Position numbers and translations under genes: made by a program. The notes beneath the pieces are model-generated. The model was given only the letters and a program-made list of their open reading frames with translations. It was not told where the DNA came from and ran no database searches. This document shows, in pieces, positions 45,025 through 54,418 of a DNA stretch of 64,000 nt; the first letter of the stretch is position 1, and the number at the start of each line of letters is the position of its first letter. Source of the stretch: Parabacteroides sp. PM6-13. Lineage in GTDB: Bacteria; Bacteroidota; Bacteroidia; Bacteroidales; Tannerellaceae. The stretch lies in the NCBI RefSeq assembly GCF_029892605.1, contig NZ_JARXWF010000003.1:62001-126000 (forward strand). The letters run 5' to 3'.

Positions 45025-45085
45025 TCCCGCGAGTAACACTTTTTAACGTATCATATTGTAAAGCAAAATGCCCTTTTTGCTGACA
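45025..45085 (+). repeat. Intergenic repeat element B, copy 3
   Basis: TCCCGCGAGTAACACTTTTT followed by AACG (45025-45048), then an imperfect TGTAAAGCAAAA/TTTTTGCTGACA hairpin (about 45057-45085). CATTTTGTCAAAA at 44969-44981 matches the flank of copy 1. Together with element A copy 2 it has the same A-then-B order as the reverse complement of 2453-2969. Confidence 0.7.
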
Positions 45086-45106
45086 CTTTGCTTTTTTGAG
45101 GTAGGC

Positions 45107-45592
45107 TTATTTTTCGTCCGACAGGATATGTTCCAACAGGCCTTCGCAGGCATCTTCCAACAGGTCGAGCACCAGTTCAAAGCCGGCATCTCCACCATAA
45201 TAGGGATCGGGGACATGGTCGTAGGTCTTGTGGCGGGAGAAATCAGTCATTCGATGAATTTTCTCAACCGACTCCCAATCGGGCGCTTTGCGTTTGAGGT
45301 CGGAGATATTCTGGTCGTCCATCCCGATAATCATATCGAACTCATAAAAATCATCCGTTACCACCGGACGAGACAGCGATTCCAAGCGATATCCCCGACG
45401 AGATGCATGCGCCCGCATCCGCGAATCAGCCCGTTCCCCCGCATGATACCCAATGGTACCGGCCGAATCGATCTCAATCCGATCCGTCAACCGCCTATCT
45501 TCCACGATCTTTTTCATCACCGCCTCTGCCGATGGCGACCGGCAGATATTACCCATACACACAAAAAGCAGTCTTATTTTCTCTTGTTTCAT
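45107..45592 (-). CDS. Low-molecular-weight protein-tyrosine phosphatase
   Basis: 161 residues from the ATG at 45592. The P-loop CxxxxxRS is CMGNICRS (C12 nucleophile, R18) right at the N-terminus as in the family, and the general-acid Asp lies in VPDPYYGG near residue 129. In bacteria such enzymes often act on tyrosine kinases of capsule export or on arsenate (ArsC-type), but the neighbourhood gives no hint of either. The longer open frame to 45616 is rejected; a TACTTTTG -7 box (45621-45614) lies just upstream of the chosen start. Cytoplasmic. Confidence 0.93.
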   Translation of the reverse strand: MKQEKIRLLFVCMGNICRSPSAEAVMKKIVEDRRLTDRIEIDSAGTIGYHAGERADSRMRAHASRRGYRLESLSRPVVTDDFYEFDMIIGMDDQNISDLKRKAPDWESVEKIHRMTDFSRHKTYDHVPDPYYGGDAGFELVLDLLEDACEGLLEHILSDEK

Positions 45593-45613
45593 AATGCACA
45601 TGTTTATTGGGGG

Positions 45614-45621
45614 CAAAAGTA
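45614..45621 (-). promoter_or_regulatory. -7 box of phosphatase gene
   Basis: Minus-strand TACTTTTG, exact TAnnTTTG match, 21 bp before the ATG at 45592. Confidence 0.5.
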
Positions 45622-45660
45622 ATTATTTTTCGTGTATAGGCGCTTTCCCTATTCTTTTCT

Positions 45661-45668
45661 TATCTTTG
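45661..45668 (+). promoter_or_regulatory. -7 box of outer-membrane protein gene
   Basis: TATCTTTG, exact match, 47 bp before the ATG at 45716. No convincing -33 box. Confidence 0.5.
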
Positions 45669-45715
45669 GGCGAAATTTCACAGCGGACTAACTACACACT
45701 ATAATAAACTAACGT

Positions 45716-46456
45716 ATGAAAAAAGTATTTTTTGTGTTTGCATTGCTTATGGCATGCGTGACTACTGCATTTTCTCAAGAGACAGTAAGGGAGACCGTTT
45801 ACCTTAAAAATGGAAGTATTATCAAAGGGCTTGTGATCGAACAGGTGCCTAATGAGTCTCTGAAAATCCAAACGGCTGACGGAAGCATTTTCGTCTACAA
45901 GATGGAGGAGGTAGAAAAGATTACCAAAGAGATTCTGCCTACTACAGCCCGAAGAGAGCGTACCGTGCGTGTTTCGACCAAGAAACCGGTTAGTGATATC
46001 CGGGGTTATCGCGGGTTTGTGGATATGGGTTATATTGCCGGCTTGGGCGATTACGGTTCGGATGGTATCGAGATCAATACCAGTCATGGGTATCAGTTCA
46101 ATGAACATTTCTTTGTCGGCGGTGGAATGGGTATTCATTATCATGGCGATTACGATGTGGCGACCGTGCCGGTATTTGTCGAAGGACGAGCCAATTTCAT
46201 CAAGGGACGGATTGCTCCTTTTGCCAGTGTTCGGGTAGGGGTATCTGCTATTGTCGACGATGATGAGCCGGGCGGTTTCTATTTCTCTCCTACGGTAGGG
46301 GCGCGATTTGCTATTGTACGTAACCTGGCGCTTTATCTTTCGACCGGTTATAATCTACAAATGGCGGAAATCTATTTCTATGGCAGCGGGTATGGCTCCT
46401 GGTATGATACCAAAAACATCGGCGGATTAACCTTTAAGTTCGGGATTGAATTCTAA
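45716..46456 (+). CDS. Putative outer-membrane beta-barrel protein with N-terminal strand domain
   Basis: 246 residues; signal peptide MKKVFFVFALLMACVTTAFS. Residues ~21-75 form a small beta module (ETVYLKNGSIIKGLVIEQVPNESLKIQTADGSIFVYKMEEVEKI) seen in other Bacteroidetes envelope proteins, followed by a basic linker and a barrel-like part ('YRGFVDMGYIAGLGDYG', 'NEHFFVGGGMGIHYHG', 'GRIAPFASVRVGVSAIV', 'GGFYFSPTVGARFAIVRNLALYLSTGYNLQM', final 'GGLTFKFGIEF' with terminal Phe). Function unknown. Convergent with priA, 8 bp apart. Confidence 0.78.
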   Translation: MKKVFFVFALLMACVTTAFSQETVRETVYLKNGSIIKGLVIEQVPNESLKIQTADGSIFVYKMEEVEKITKEILPTTARRERTVRVSTKKPVSDIRGYRGFVDMGYIAGLGDYGSDGIEINTSHGYQFNEHFFVGGGMGIHYHGDYDVATVPVFVEGRANFIKGRIAPFASVRVGVSAIVDDDEPGGFYFSPTVGARFAIVRNLALYLSTGYNLQMAEIYFYGSGYGSWYDTKNIGGLTFKFGIEF

Positions 46457-46464
46457 CCCCGCTG

Positions 46465-48930
46465 TTACAGCGGATCGACATCATAGTGGAGGATGAGCTG
46501 GCGGAAAGCCGGTTGATCCTCCATTTCTTTATGTACCTTGGCAAGCAATTCGCGCACAGGGGCAACGGCTGCCGTTACCTCCAGCTTAAGCACGATCTGC
46601 CGGATATGCAGTGTCTGTATGCGGGTAATGACCGGCGTGACGGGACCGAGTACGCGTTCGCCCAGGTAGGCACGCAGTTTATCGGCATAGAGGGTGGAGA
46701 GCTCGCGCAATACCTGCTCGTTGCGTGAACGCAATACCATCACAATCAAGCGATAATAAGGCGGATAGCGGAACATACTCCGTTCGGTCTGTTGCAGGTC
46801 GACCATGCCTTTGTAGTCGTTCTGCTGCACCATTTGAATGATCGGATGTTCAGGTTGGGTGGTTTGTAAAACGACCGTTCCCTGTTTGTCGCGACGCCCG
46901 GCACGACCACTCACCTGGAGCATCAGTTGGAAGGCGCGTTCATGGGCTCGGAAATCGGGGAAGTTCATCAGGTTGTCCGCGTTCAGTATGCCGACTACGC
47001 TCACATTTCCAAAGTCCAATCCTTTGGATATCATCTGTGTGCCGATCAGTATCTGGGTTTTCCCTTTCTCGAAATCACCCAGGATTCGCTCGTAGGCCGA
47101 ACGGGTGCGTGCCGTATCGGTATCCAGACGCTCTACATTCGCTGCCGGAAACAGGGCTGAAACTTCTTCTTCCACTTTTTCGGTGCCGAACCCCAGCATG
47201 CGCAAATCTTTGCCTTTGCAGGCGGGACACTCCGAAGGGGCATACTGCGTAAATCCACAATAATGGCAAACCAATACGTTTCTGAACTTATGATAGGTAA
47301 GGCTTACATCGCAATGCTCGCAATGGGGCACCCAACCGCAATCCTTACACTCAATCTGCGGCGCGAACCCTCGGCGGTTCTGGAACAAGATTGCCTGCTC
47401 GCCTTTGTCTAAGGCTGTTTCGATCTGCTGTATCAACAGCGGAGAGAAAAGCGATTCTTTCGGCATCATCTTCTTGCGACGCAACTCTTTCAGGTCGGCG
47501 GTGAGGATATCGGGCATTTGGCAATCGCCATAGCGTTCACCCAATTCCACCAGGCCATATTTGCCTGTTGTGGCGTTGAAGTAGGAGTCGATCGAAGGAG
47601 TTGCCGAACCTAATAGGGTTTTGGCTCCATGCATGCCGGCAAGCACCATCGCCGCGTTGCGGGCATGATAGCGGGGAGCCGGTTCCTGTTGCTTGTAACT
47701 GGGCTCGTGTTCCTCGTCGACAATCACCAACCCCAGGTCGTGGAAGGGCAGGAAAAGCGAGGAACGGACACCAAGCACCACGATCGGTTCTTTGTTATGC
47801 AACAGGCGATTCCATATCTCTACCCGTTCATTGTCGGTGAATTTCGAATGATACACCACCAGTTTGTCGCCGAAAAGCCGTGCCAGCCGTTCCGTTATCT
47901 GCGTCGTGATGGCTATCTCCGGCAATAGATAGAGCACCTGCCTGCCCAATGCCAACGCGTCTTTGATCATGTGTACATAGATCTCCGTCTTGCCGCTCGA
48001 GGTGACTCCGTATAACAGGCAGACATCCTTTTCTTTGAAGCATTGATGAATGGCATCGTAGGCCAGTTCTTGTTTTTTGGAAAGGGTCGACAGGGGTTGC
48101 AGTTTCGTAACCGATGCCTGCAGGCGCCCCACCTCTTTCTCATAACTCTCCAGGATACCCCGCTTGATAAGCCCGTCCAAGAGGGCGGGAGAGGAGTGGC
48201 TGTATTCCAACAACTCCTTACGGGATATTTCTTTGGCGAGGGTAGGGTGAAGCGCGTGGCTGAGTTCCAGGAAGGCAATCAACAACATCTCCTGCTTTTT
48301 GGCTCGTTTCAGTTCGTCAAAGGCAGCTTTCAGACGCTCCTCCTCTTTGTAGTCGGCTGCCAAACGAATGAAAGCCTGCTTCTTCGGAACGAATTTCTTT
48401 TTAAGCTCTTCACTTACCATCACCGCACCTTTTGAGATTAAGGAGGTGATGACCGGCATGATATTCCGCAGTCCTGTCTTTCGTTCCAGTTCGGAAACGG
48501 TCAGTTTCACCACACCCGCAAAGGCATCTAATACCGATTGTTCGTTTGGACGCAAAGGGGCGTCAGCTTCAAAATCTTCGTTATAGGTCACGGCTGTCTC
48601 GCTCTCCAATTTCAATCCCGATGGGAGTGCCGCTTTGTACACATCGCCTAACGCGCAGAGATAGTAGGAGGAAATCCATTGCCAGAAGCGTAGTTGCGGA
48701 CGGCGCAGGATGGGTGTCGGATCCAATAGGGCAAAGATTTCTTTGGTTTCGTAGGCCGAATCGGGTTGGCGGGTATGTATCTCTAATACGATCGCGGTAT
48801 AATAGCGCTTGCGTCCGAAGTGAACAATGACCCGGCTTCCCGGCACCACCGCCTTTTCCAGATCGGAAGGTATCCGGTAGGTGTATTTTTGTTCCAGGGG
48901 AAGAGGCAGGATGACATCCGCGAACTTCAT
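46465..48930 (-). CDS. priA: Primosomal protein N' (PriA helicase)
   Basis: Restarts replication at collapsed forks. 821 residues with the PriA layout: 3'-end-binding N-terminal domain ('FADVILPLPLEQKYTYRIPSDLE...GSRVIVHFGRKRYYTAIV'), helicase Walker A GVTSSGKTEIY, 'VIVDEEHEPSYKQQ' (DEEH box), the cysteine-rich zinc region (CKDCGWVPHCEHCDVSL...CHYCGF...CPACKG), and the C-terminal helicase motifs 'RLDTDTARTRSAYERIL', 'ILIGTQMISKGLDFGNVSVVGILNAD' and 'QVSGRAGRRDKQG'. It follows uvrA by 1 bp and is the last gene of a four-gene leftward operon. Confidence 0.97.
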   Translation of the reverse strand: MKFADVILPLPLEQKYTYRIPSDLEKAVVPGSRVIVHFGRKRYYTAIVLEIHTRQPDSAYETKEIFALLDPTPILRRPQLRFWQWISSYYLCALGDVYKAALPSGLKLESETAVTYNEDFEADAPLRPNEQSVLDAFAGVVKLTVSELERKTGLRNIMPVITSLISKGAVMVSEELKKKFVPKKQAFIRLAADYKEEERLKAAFDELKRAKKQEMLLIAFLELSHALHPTLAKEISRKELLEYSHSSPALLDGLIKRGILESYEKEVGRLQASVTKLQPLSTLSKKQELAYDAIHQCFKEKDVCLLYGVTSSGKTEIYVHMIKDALALGRQVLYLLPEIAITTQITERLARLFGDKLVVYHSKFTDNERVEIWNRLLHNKEPIVVLGVRSSLFLPFHDLGLVIVDEEHEPSYKQQEPAPRYHARNAAMVLAGMHGAKTLLGSATPSIDSYFNATTGKYGLVELGERYGDCQMPDILTADLKELRRKKMMPKESLFSPLLIQQIETALDKGEQAILFQNRRGFAPQIECKDCGWVPHCEHCDVSLTYHKFRNVLVCHYCGFTQYAPSECPACKGKDLRMLGFGTEKVEEEVSALFPAANVERLDTDTARTRSAYERILGDFEKGKTQILIGTQMISKGLDFGNVSVVGILNADNLMNFPDFRAHERAFQLMLQVSGRAGRRDKQGTVVLQTTQPEHPIIQMVQQNDYKGMVDLQQTERSMFRYPPYYRLIVMVLRSRNEQVLRELSTLYADKLRAYLGERVLGPVTPVITRIQTLHIRQIVLKLEVTAAVAPVRELLAKVHKEMEDQPAFRQLILHYDVDPL

Positions 48931-48931
48931 A

Positions 48932-51772
48932 TTATTTTCCTTTCAATTCGTCTTTCAGAAAACCGGAGGTAAAGCCAATACCGCTTGCCGCCAGCTCTTC
49001 GGGCGTTCCGGCAAACAGGAGTTGCCCTCCGCGGCGTCCGCCTTCAGGCCCCATATCGATGAGCCAATCGGCGCTTTTTATCACATCCAGGTTGTGTTCA
49101 ATCACCAGAATGGTGTTTCCTTTCTCGACCAGACGGTTCAATACGCCCAGCAATACGCGGATATCTTCGAAGTGAAGACCGGTTGTCGGCTCGTCTAATA
49201 CATACAAGGTCTTGCCGGTATCGCGTTTCGCCAGTTCGGTAGCCAATTTGACACGCTGGCTTTCGCCGCCCGATAGGGTGGTCGAAGGCTGCCCGAGCTT
49301 GATATATCCCAGGCCTACATCCTGCAATACCTTGATCTTATTCAGGATATTGGGCTGGTTTTCGAAGAACTCCACCGCCATATTGATGGTCATATCCAGT
49401 ATGTCGGCAATCGATTTGCCACGGAAACGCACCTCTAATGTCTCACGATTGTAACGCTTGCCGTGGCAATCCTCGCAAGGCACCAATACATCAGGCAGGA
49501 AATTCATCTCGATAGCCTTGTAACCGTTGCCTTTACATGTTTCACAACGCCCGCCGGATACATTGAAAGAGAAGCGGCCGGGTTTATATCCCCGTATCTT
49601 CGACTCCGGCAATTCGACAAACAGGTTGCGGATATCCGAGAAGACACCCGTATAGGTGGCCGGATTGCTGCGCGGCGAACGCCCGATAGGCGACTGGTCG
49701 ACGTTGACTATCTTATCGACATGGTCAATGCCTTCGATGGAATCATAGGGGAGAGGATCCTCTAATGAACGGTAAAAGTGCTGGCTGAGTATCGGTTGCA
49801 GGGTATGATTGATCAGGGAAGACTTACCACTTCCCGACACGCCCGTTACACAGATAAACGTGCCCAAAGGGAAAGAAACGTCGACATGTTGCAGGTTGTT
49901 ACCCGATGCCCCTTTGATAGTGATGAACTTCCCGTTCCCTTTCCGTCGCTCCGTGGGAATAACAATCTCCTGCTTCCCGTTCAGATAGGCGGAGGTGAGT
50001 GTGTCGGCCTGGAGCATCTCTTGAGGAGTACCCGCGAAGACCACCTCGCCCCCTTTGCGTCCGGCAAAAGGTCCCATATCGACCACGTAGTCGGAATTTA
50101 GCATCATATCTTTATCATGCTCTACGACCACCACGGTATTTCCCGTGTCCCGCAATTGCTTCAGGGAGTGGATCAGGCGCATATTGTCGCGCTGATGGAG
50201 CCCGATGCTGGGCTCATCCAATATATACAGTACATTGACCAACTGGCTTCCGATCTGAGTGGCCAGGCGAATGCGCTGGCTTTCGCCGCCCGAGAGGGTG
50301 GCCGACGCACGGTTCATCGCCAGGTAATCCAAGCCCACATCCAACAGGAAGCTTAGGCGGGAACGTATCTCTTTCAGTATTTCTACGGCAATAGCCCGTT
50401 GTTTGTCATCCAGTTTCTCCTCAACTCCATCGAGCCATTCGTAGAGTTCGGAAATATCCATCTCCGCCAATTCGGCAATGTTCTTGCCGGCGATGCGGTA
50501 ATGCCGCGCCTCCTGGTTCAATCGTTGGCCGTCGCACTCGGGGCAGGTAGATAGTTTGATGAATTGACCGGCCCATTTCTGTGCCGTAGCGGAGGCTTCG
50601 CTCTCCTGTTGCATCATGATATATTTGGCTACCCCTTCGTAGGTGAGGAAATAGTTGGAGCTGCCCAGCGAAGCATTTTTGATGGTCAATCGCTCGTCGG
50701 TTCCGTTCATGATCTCTTCCATGGCCTCTTCCGGAATATCCTTCACCGGTGTCTTGATGGTTACGCCATGTTTCTCACATAAAGCCTCGATCTGCCAGAA
50801 GATAAGCGCGTTGCGGTATTTACCTAAAGCCGATATGCCGCCGTTGTAGATACTGACGTTTTTATCCGGAACGATCTTGTCCATATCGAGGATATTCACC
50901 TGTCCCAGTCCTTTGCAGCGGGGGCAGGCACCCTGTGGTGAGTTGAAAGAGAAGTTATGCGGCGCCGGTTCCGTATAGGATAGCCCGGTGGTCGGGTCCA
51001 TCAGTCGTCGGCTGTAATGGCGCACTTCGCCCACTTCGCCATCCAATATCATAATCAGTCCGTCGCCCTGTTTCATAGCAATCCGAAGACTCTCTTTCAG
51101 ACGGCGTTCGTCTGACTGGGTAACTTTCATCTTATCGATAACGACCTCAATACTGTGCATTTTGTAGCGGTCGAGCTTCATGCCGTGATATACCTCTTTC
51201 AGTTCGCCGTCGACCCGCACATTCAGGTAGCCCTTCTTGCGAACCTGTTCGAACACCTCTTTGTAGTGCCCTTTTCGGTTGCGCACCAGCGGCGCCAACA
51301 GATAGATCTTTTCGCCTTCGTATTCGTCGAGTATAAGGCGGAGGATCTGCTCTTCGGTATATTTCACCATCTTCTCGCCACTCAGATAGGAGTAAGCCTC
51401 TCCGGCGCGGGCAAACAACAAACGGAAAAAGTCGTACACTTCGGTCGTTGTGCCTACAGTTGAGCGCGGATTACGGTTGGTTGTCTTCTGTTCGATGGAG
51501 ATCACCGGGCTCAATCCGGATATCTTATCCACATCCGGCCGCTCAATGTTTCCCAGGAAATTGCGGGCATAAGCGGAGAAGGTCTCCACATAGCGCCGCT
51601 GTCCTTCGGCAAAGATGGTGTCGAAAGCCAGGGAAGATTTGCCGCTACCACTCATGCCGGTAATCACCGTCAGTCGGTTACGGGGGATTTCTATATCGAT
51701 ATTCTTCAGGTTATGCACACGGGCGCCAAGCACCACGATCTGGCCGCCTTCAATTTGCTCTTTGTTATCCAT
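48932..51772 (-). CDS. uvrA: Excinuclease ABC subunit A
   Basis: Damage-sensing ATPase of nucleotide excision repair. 946 residues with two ABC modules: Walker A GMSGSGKSS (N-terminal) and GVSGSGKSS (C-terminal), each followed by LSGGESQR signatures, and zinc-binding Cys clusters (CPRCKGLG, CPECDGQRLN and CETCKGNG...CEDCHGKRYN). Start 51772 gives MDNKEQIEGGQIVVLGARVHNLKNID, the usual N-terminus. It lies 30 bp after the transglycosylase and 1 bp before priA. Confidence 0.98.
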   Translation of the reverse strand: MDNKEQIEGGQIVVLGARVHNLKNIDIEIPRNRLTVITGMSGSGKSSLAFDTIFAEGQRRYVETFSAYARNFLGNIERPDVDKISGLSPVISIEQKTTNRNPRSTVGTTTEVYDFFRLLFARAGEAYSYLSGEKMVKYTEEQILRLILDEYEGEKIYLLAPLVRNRKGHYKEVFEQVRKKGYLNVRVDGELKEVYHGMKLDRYKMHSIEVVIDKMKVTQSDERRLKESLRIAMKQGDGLIMILDGEVGEVRHYSRRLMDPTTGLSYTEPAPHNFSFNSPQGACPRCKGLGQVNILDMDKIVPDKNVSIYNGGISALGKYRNALIFWQIEALCEKHGVTIKTPVKDIPEEAMEEIMNGTDERLTIKNASLGSSNYFLTYEGVAKYIMMQQESEASATAQKWAGQFIKLSTCPECDGQRLNQEARHYRIAGKNIAELAEMDISELYEWLDGVEEKLDDKQRAIAVEILKEIRSRLSFLLDVGLDYLAMNRASATLSGGESQRIRLATQIGSQLVNVLYILDEPSIGLHQRDNMRLIHSLKQLRDTGNTVVVVEHDKDMMLNSDYVVDMGPFAGRKGGEVVFAGTPQEMLQADTLTSAYLNGKQEIVIPTERRKGNGKFITIKGASGNNLQHVDVSFPLGTFICVTGVSGSGKSSLINHTLQPILSQHFYRSLEDPLPYDSIEGIDHVDKIVNVDQSPIGRSPRSNPATYTGVFSDIRNLFVELPESKIRGYKPGRFSFNVSGGRCETCKGNGYKAIEMNFLPDVLVPCEDCHGKRYNRETLEVRFRGKSIADILDMTINMAVEFFENQPNILNKIKVLQDVGLGYIKLGQPSTTLSGGESQRVKLATELAKRDTGKTLYVLDEPTTGLHFEDIRVLLGVLNRLVEKGNTILVIEHNLDVIKSADWLIDMGPEGGRRGGQLLFAGTPEELAASGIGFTSGFLKDELKGK

Positions 51773-51802
51773 TAATCTTTATACTATTTTTACAATCAGA
51801 CG

Positions 51803-52762
51803 CTATCGCACCACCCATTTCGGGTTATGTACAATGGTATTGGGCGTATGGTAATAAATCTCTTCCTGTTTCGGAACCTGTAAGGTATATTTCCGGCCTC
51901 CGGTTTGCAGTTTGCGGTCGCGCAGCCAGGGGTTAAAGCGTTTCAGGTCGGCGTATGTCACGCCACGTTTCTTTGCCCAGTCCGCCAGGTCCAGGATATC
52001 GGCTGTGACTGCAACCTCTTCACATTCGATCGGCTTGTAGAGATCCTGCGCGCGGAGTACAAATCCATACCGGTAGGGATTCTCAAAAATTAGTTTGATC
52101 GCCATGATCCGATAAGGATAGCGGGTCGTCTCTTCCACCACCCAGAGATCCATGGAGTGATCGACGAACTGTTTCTGCAGCTCGCCCGTGATACGCCCCA
52201 TGCCGGCATTATAGGAAGAGGCCACGGTGGCCCAGTCGCCATATTTTGCATAGGCATCTTTCAGGTATTTGCAAGCGGCCACAGTCGCCTTCTCCACATG
52301 ACATCGTTCGTCGACCGTCGTCGTAATGGTCAATCCATACTGCTTTCCGGTCGTTTCCAGAAACTGCCACATGCCAACGGCCCTGGCAGGAGACGATACA
52401 CGTGGATCCAGACTGCTCTCGATCACTGCCAGGTATTTGAAATCATCAGGCACACTCTGCGCTTTCAGAATCGGTTCGATCACCGGAAAATAACGGTTGG
52501 CTCGCTTGAACAGCAATAGGGTGGTGGAGTGGAAATAGGTGAAGCTCGACAATTCCCTGTCGATCCCTTCGTGCCGATCGTAGCGTGTCAGGTCGTATTC
52601 TTTCTCACAAAAATGCACGGAAGTGGGAACCTCCGGCGTAACAGTCATCGACGAAACGACGGGGCGTTCTTCCCTCACTTGTTGGGCGTCATGGGAGCCA
52701 AGGCAGAACCAGCAGATCAGCCCTATTACCAATATAAGCCCCGGAATATATATTCTTTTCAT
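51803..52762 (-). CDS. Lytic murein transglycosylase (SLT domain, MltD-like)
   Basis: 319 residues. N-terminal membrane anchor/signal (IYIPGLILVIGLICWFCLG). SLT lysozyme-like domain about residues 95-225: catalytic Glu in AVIESSLDPRVSSPARAVGMWQFLETTGKQYGL, then 'AACKYLKDAYAKYGDWATVASSYNAGMGRI'. The C-terminus ('DILDLADWAKKRGVTYADLKRFNPWLRDRKL...YTLQVPKQEE') resembles a LysM-like wall-binding part. It cleaves peptidoglycan glycan strands with 1,6-anhydro ends. Located 8 bp after the T9SS-cargo gene and 30 bp before uvrA. Confidence 0.9.
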   Translation of the reverse strand: MKRIYIPGLILVIGLICWFCLGSHDAQQVREERPVVSSMTVTPEVPTSVHFCEKEYDLTRYDRHEGIDRELSSFTYFHSTTLLLFKRANRYFPVIEPILKAQSVPDDFKYLAVIESSLDPRVSSPARAVGMWQFLETTGKQYGLTITTTVDERCHVEKATVAACKYLKDAYAKYGDWATVASSYNAGMGRITGELQKQFVDHSMDLWVVEETTRYPYRIMAIKLIFENPYRYGFVLRAQDLYKPIECEEVAVTADILDLADWAKKRGVTYADLKRFNPWLRDRKLQTGGRKYTLQVPKQEEIYYHTPNTIVHNPKWVVR

Positions 52763-52770
52763 TGTTTATT

Positions 52771-54087
52771 TTATTCTTGTGTTGTTTTAGAGCGGAGGAT
52801 ATTGATATCGCCGGCCTTTTTGTATTTGATGCCATCCGACCCTTCGGCTTCGATCACATAAAAATAGACACCGGGCGGCACATATTTTCCACCCTTCTTG
52901 CCATCCCATCCCTGCGAAGGATCGGACCAGCGGAACTGCTCCACGCCCCAACGGTTATAGATCCATCCATTGAACCGTATCAGCGAGCGATAAGAGACCT
53001 TGAAAATATCATTGATGCCCGGCGTTGTTCCCGGTGAAAAGGCATTGGGTACGGTCAGATACGAATCAGAGATCTGAATATCAAACGTAATATCTTTATT
53101 AATGCAAACCACCTGCCGGTCGACCACTTCGAGTTCGACCATATACCGGCCAGCCTGCGTAAAGGTATATTCCATCTCCTCGCCGCGGTAGCGCACCAGC
53201 GGGTTCTCCGCACCATTCTCTTCATCCGCGCGATAGATGATCCAGGTATACCCGGCAGCTACCGGTTCGTTGGCATACGCCCGGAAAAGAATGGTGGCTG
53301 GTGCCGACAGCCCGTCTCCTCCGGAGGAGAATGGATCGACAATCAGCGTCGTATCGGCATGTGCCTCGACGGCAACGGTTGTGTACACATCCGAATGTAT
53401 CTGTTTCTCCCGATCGAAATGGCGGGCATACTGATCGCCACGCAACACATAATCGGTATCTACTAAAGGTGCTTTCAGGGTGATTGGAAAAGGAACGCTG
53501 TTTACCAATGTCGTGTCGACCTGTCGATGGCTAAACATTTTACTATTCTCTTCCCATTGCAGGGTCTGGTAGGATATATCAAACGAGCGTTCCAGCCATT
53601 GCCTTCCGCCGATAGGGGTGGTGTAGGCAATCAGGGGCACTTCGGTGGTCGTGTTTAAGGAGATGTTGCGGCAGGGATCGACGCCTCCGGTGACTGTTAA
53701 GGCCTCCGGCGTGAATTCATACCTGCTGTAATCGATCAGCCATACATATTTCTTCATCGTTCCCGGATCATCCACATAGTAGCCCCATCCCTCTTCGAGG
53801 TTTGTAATCACGGAGGTGTTGCCTTGTTGTGTGCTGCTGATGGGTTCTGCTTCGAGCGCTCTGGTCCTGTAGCGATACCACTGGTGAGAGGCCGACGACG
53901 AGGTGTAACTGATCTCTACCCCCTCCATACCATAGACCATCCAAACCTGTATGTCATTTGATGTATCGTTCTTGGCCATCAATGGGGTTCCTTTGCCTCC
54001 TTGTACTGCATATTGAGCCGATAGCCCCCATACAATCAAGAGAAAGCAGGTCATCACCGCCCACTTCCGATATTCTTTTATCCGCAT
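52771..54087 (-). CDS. T9SS type B sorting-domain (gliding motility-associated C-terminal) protein
   Basis: 439 residues from the ATG at 54087, giving a signal peptide (MRIKEYRKWAVMTCFLLIVWGLSAQ). Longer frames to 54156 are rejected because a good promoter lies in them. Mid part contains PKD/Ig-like beta domains ('ATILFRAYANEPVAAGYTWIIYRADEEN...GRYMVELEVVDRQ'). The last ~85 residues are the type B C-terminal domain: 'VPNAFSPGTTPGINDIFKV', 'WIYNRWGVEQFRWSDPSQGWDGKKGGKYVPPGVYFYVIEAEG'. Such proteins are secreted through the type IX system. First gene of the operon that also holds the transglycosylase, uvrA and priA. Role of this cargo unknown. Confidence 0.86.
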   Translation of the reverse strand: MRIKEYRKWAVMTCFLLIVWGLSAQYAVQGGKGTPLMAKNDTSNDIQVWMVYGMEGVEISYTSSSASHQWYRYRTRALEAEPISSTQQGNTSVITNLEEGWGYYVDDPGTMKKYVWLIDYSRYEFTPEALTVTGGVDPCRNISLNTTTEVPLIAYTTPIGGRQWLERSFDISYQTLQWEENSKMFSHRQVDTTLVNSVPFPITLKAPLVDTDYVLRGDQYARHFDREKQIHSDVYTTVAVEAHADTTLIVDPFSSGGDGLSAPATILFRAYANEPVAAGYTWIIYRADEENGAENPLVRYRGEEMEYTFTQAGRYMVELEVVDRQVVCINKDITFDIQISDSYLTVPNAFSPGTTPGINDIFKVSYRSLIRFNGWIYNRWGVEQFRWSDPSQGWDGKKGGKYVPPGVYFYVIEAEGSDGIKYKKAGDINILRSKTTQE

Positions 54088-54133
54088 ATACGCTCTATTC
54101 GCTTTCAAAGTAAGTGTTCTTCTTAAAACCATA

Positions 54134-54164
54134 CAAAGATAACCTTTTATCAACATATTTCAAT
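54134..54164 (-). promoter_or_regulatory. Promoter of the T9SS-cargo/transglycosylase/uvrA/priA operon
   Basis: Minus strand: ATTG (54164-54161), 19 bp, TATCTTTG (54141-54134, exact -7 match). Transcription would start near 54127, fixing the first gene's start at 54087. Confidence 0.72.
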
Positions 54165-54288
54165 AACTAAAATCCCATGCCCCGCAAAGAAAGGCGGGTA
54201 GTATGTAAACGTAAATTTTTAATCTGATTGTATATAGCTCCTGTTAAATTTCCGAATTTATTTTGTATGTTTACTGGGTATTTGTTGG

Positions 54289-54376
54289 CTGACCATGCTC
54301 AGCCAACTGGTCGAGCTTAGTCAGCCAATTGGCTGAGCATAGTGAGCCAACTGGTCGAGCATGGTCGGCCACCAGC
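54289..54376. repeat. Four 22-bp tandem repeats upstream of HU-like gene
   Basis: Units: CTGACCATGCTCAGCCAACT+GG (54289-54310), 54311-54332, 54333-54354 and 54355-54376. All have the pattern (C/T)(C/T)GA-C-AT/TA-G-CAGCCAA-TGG; units 1 and 3 begin with CTGA, units 2 and 4 with TCGAGC. The unit is exactly two DNA turns. The junction of units 2 and 3 makes the palindrome CAGCCAATTGGCTG. It ends 42 bp before the ATG at 54419 and may be a multi-site regulator target. Confidence 0.8.
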
Positions 54377-54418
54377 TTAACGATGGGAAATTACTAACTA
54401 TGAGAAATAGAATTAATT

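Noticed and set aside
54289-54376. Possible CRISPR array
   Set aside because: The 22-bp units are directly adjacent with no unique spacers, there are only four, and no cas gene is near.
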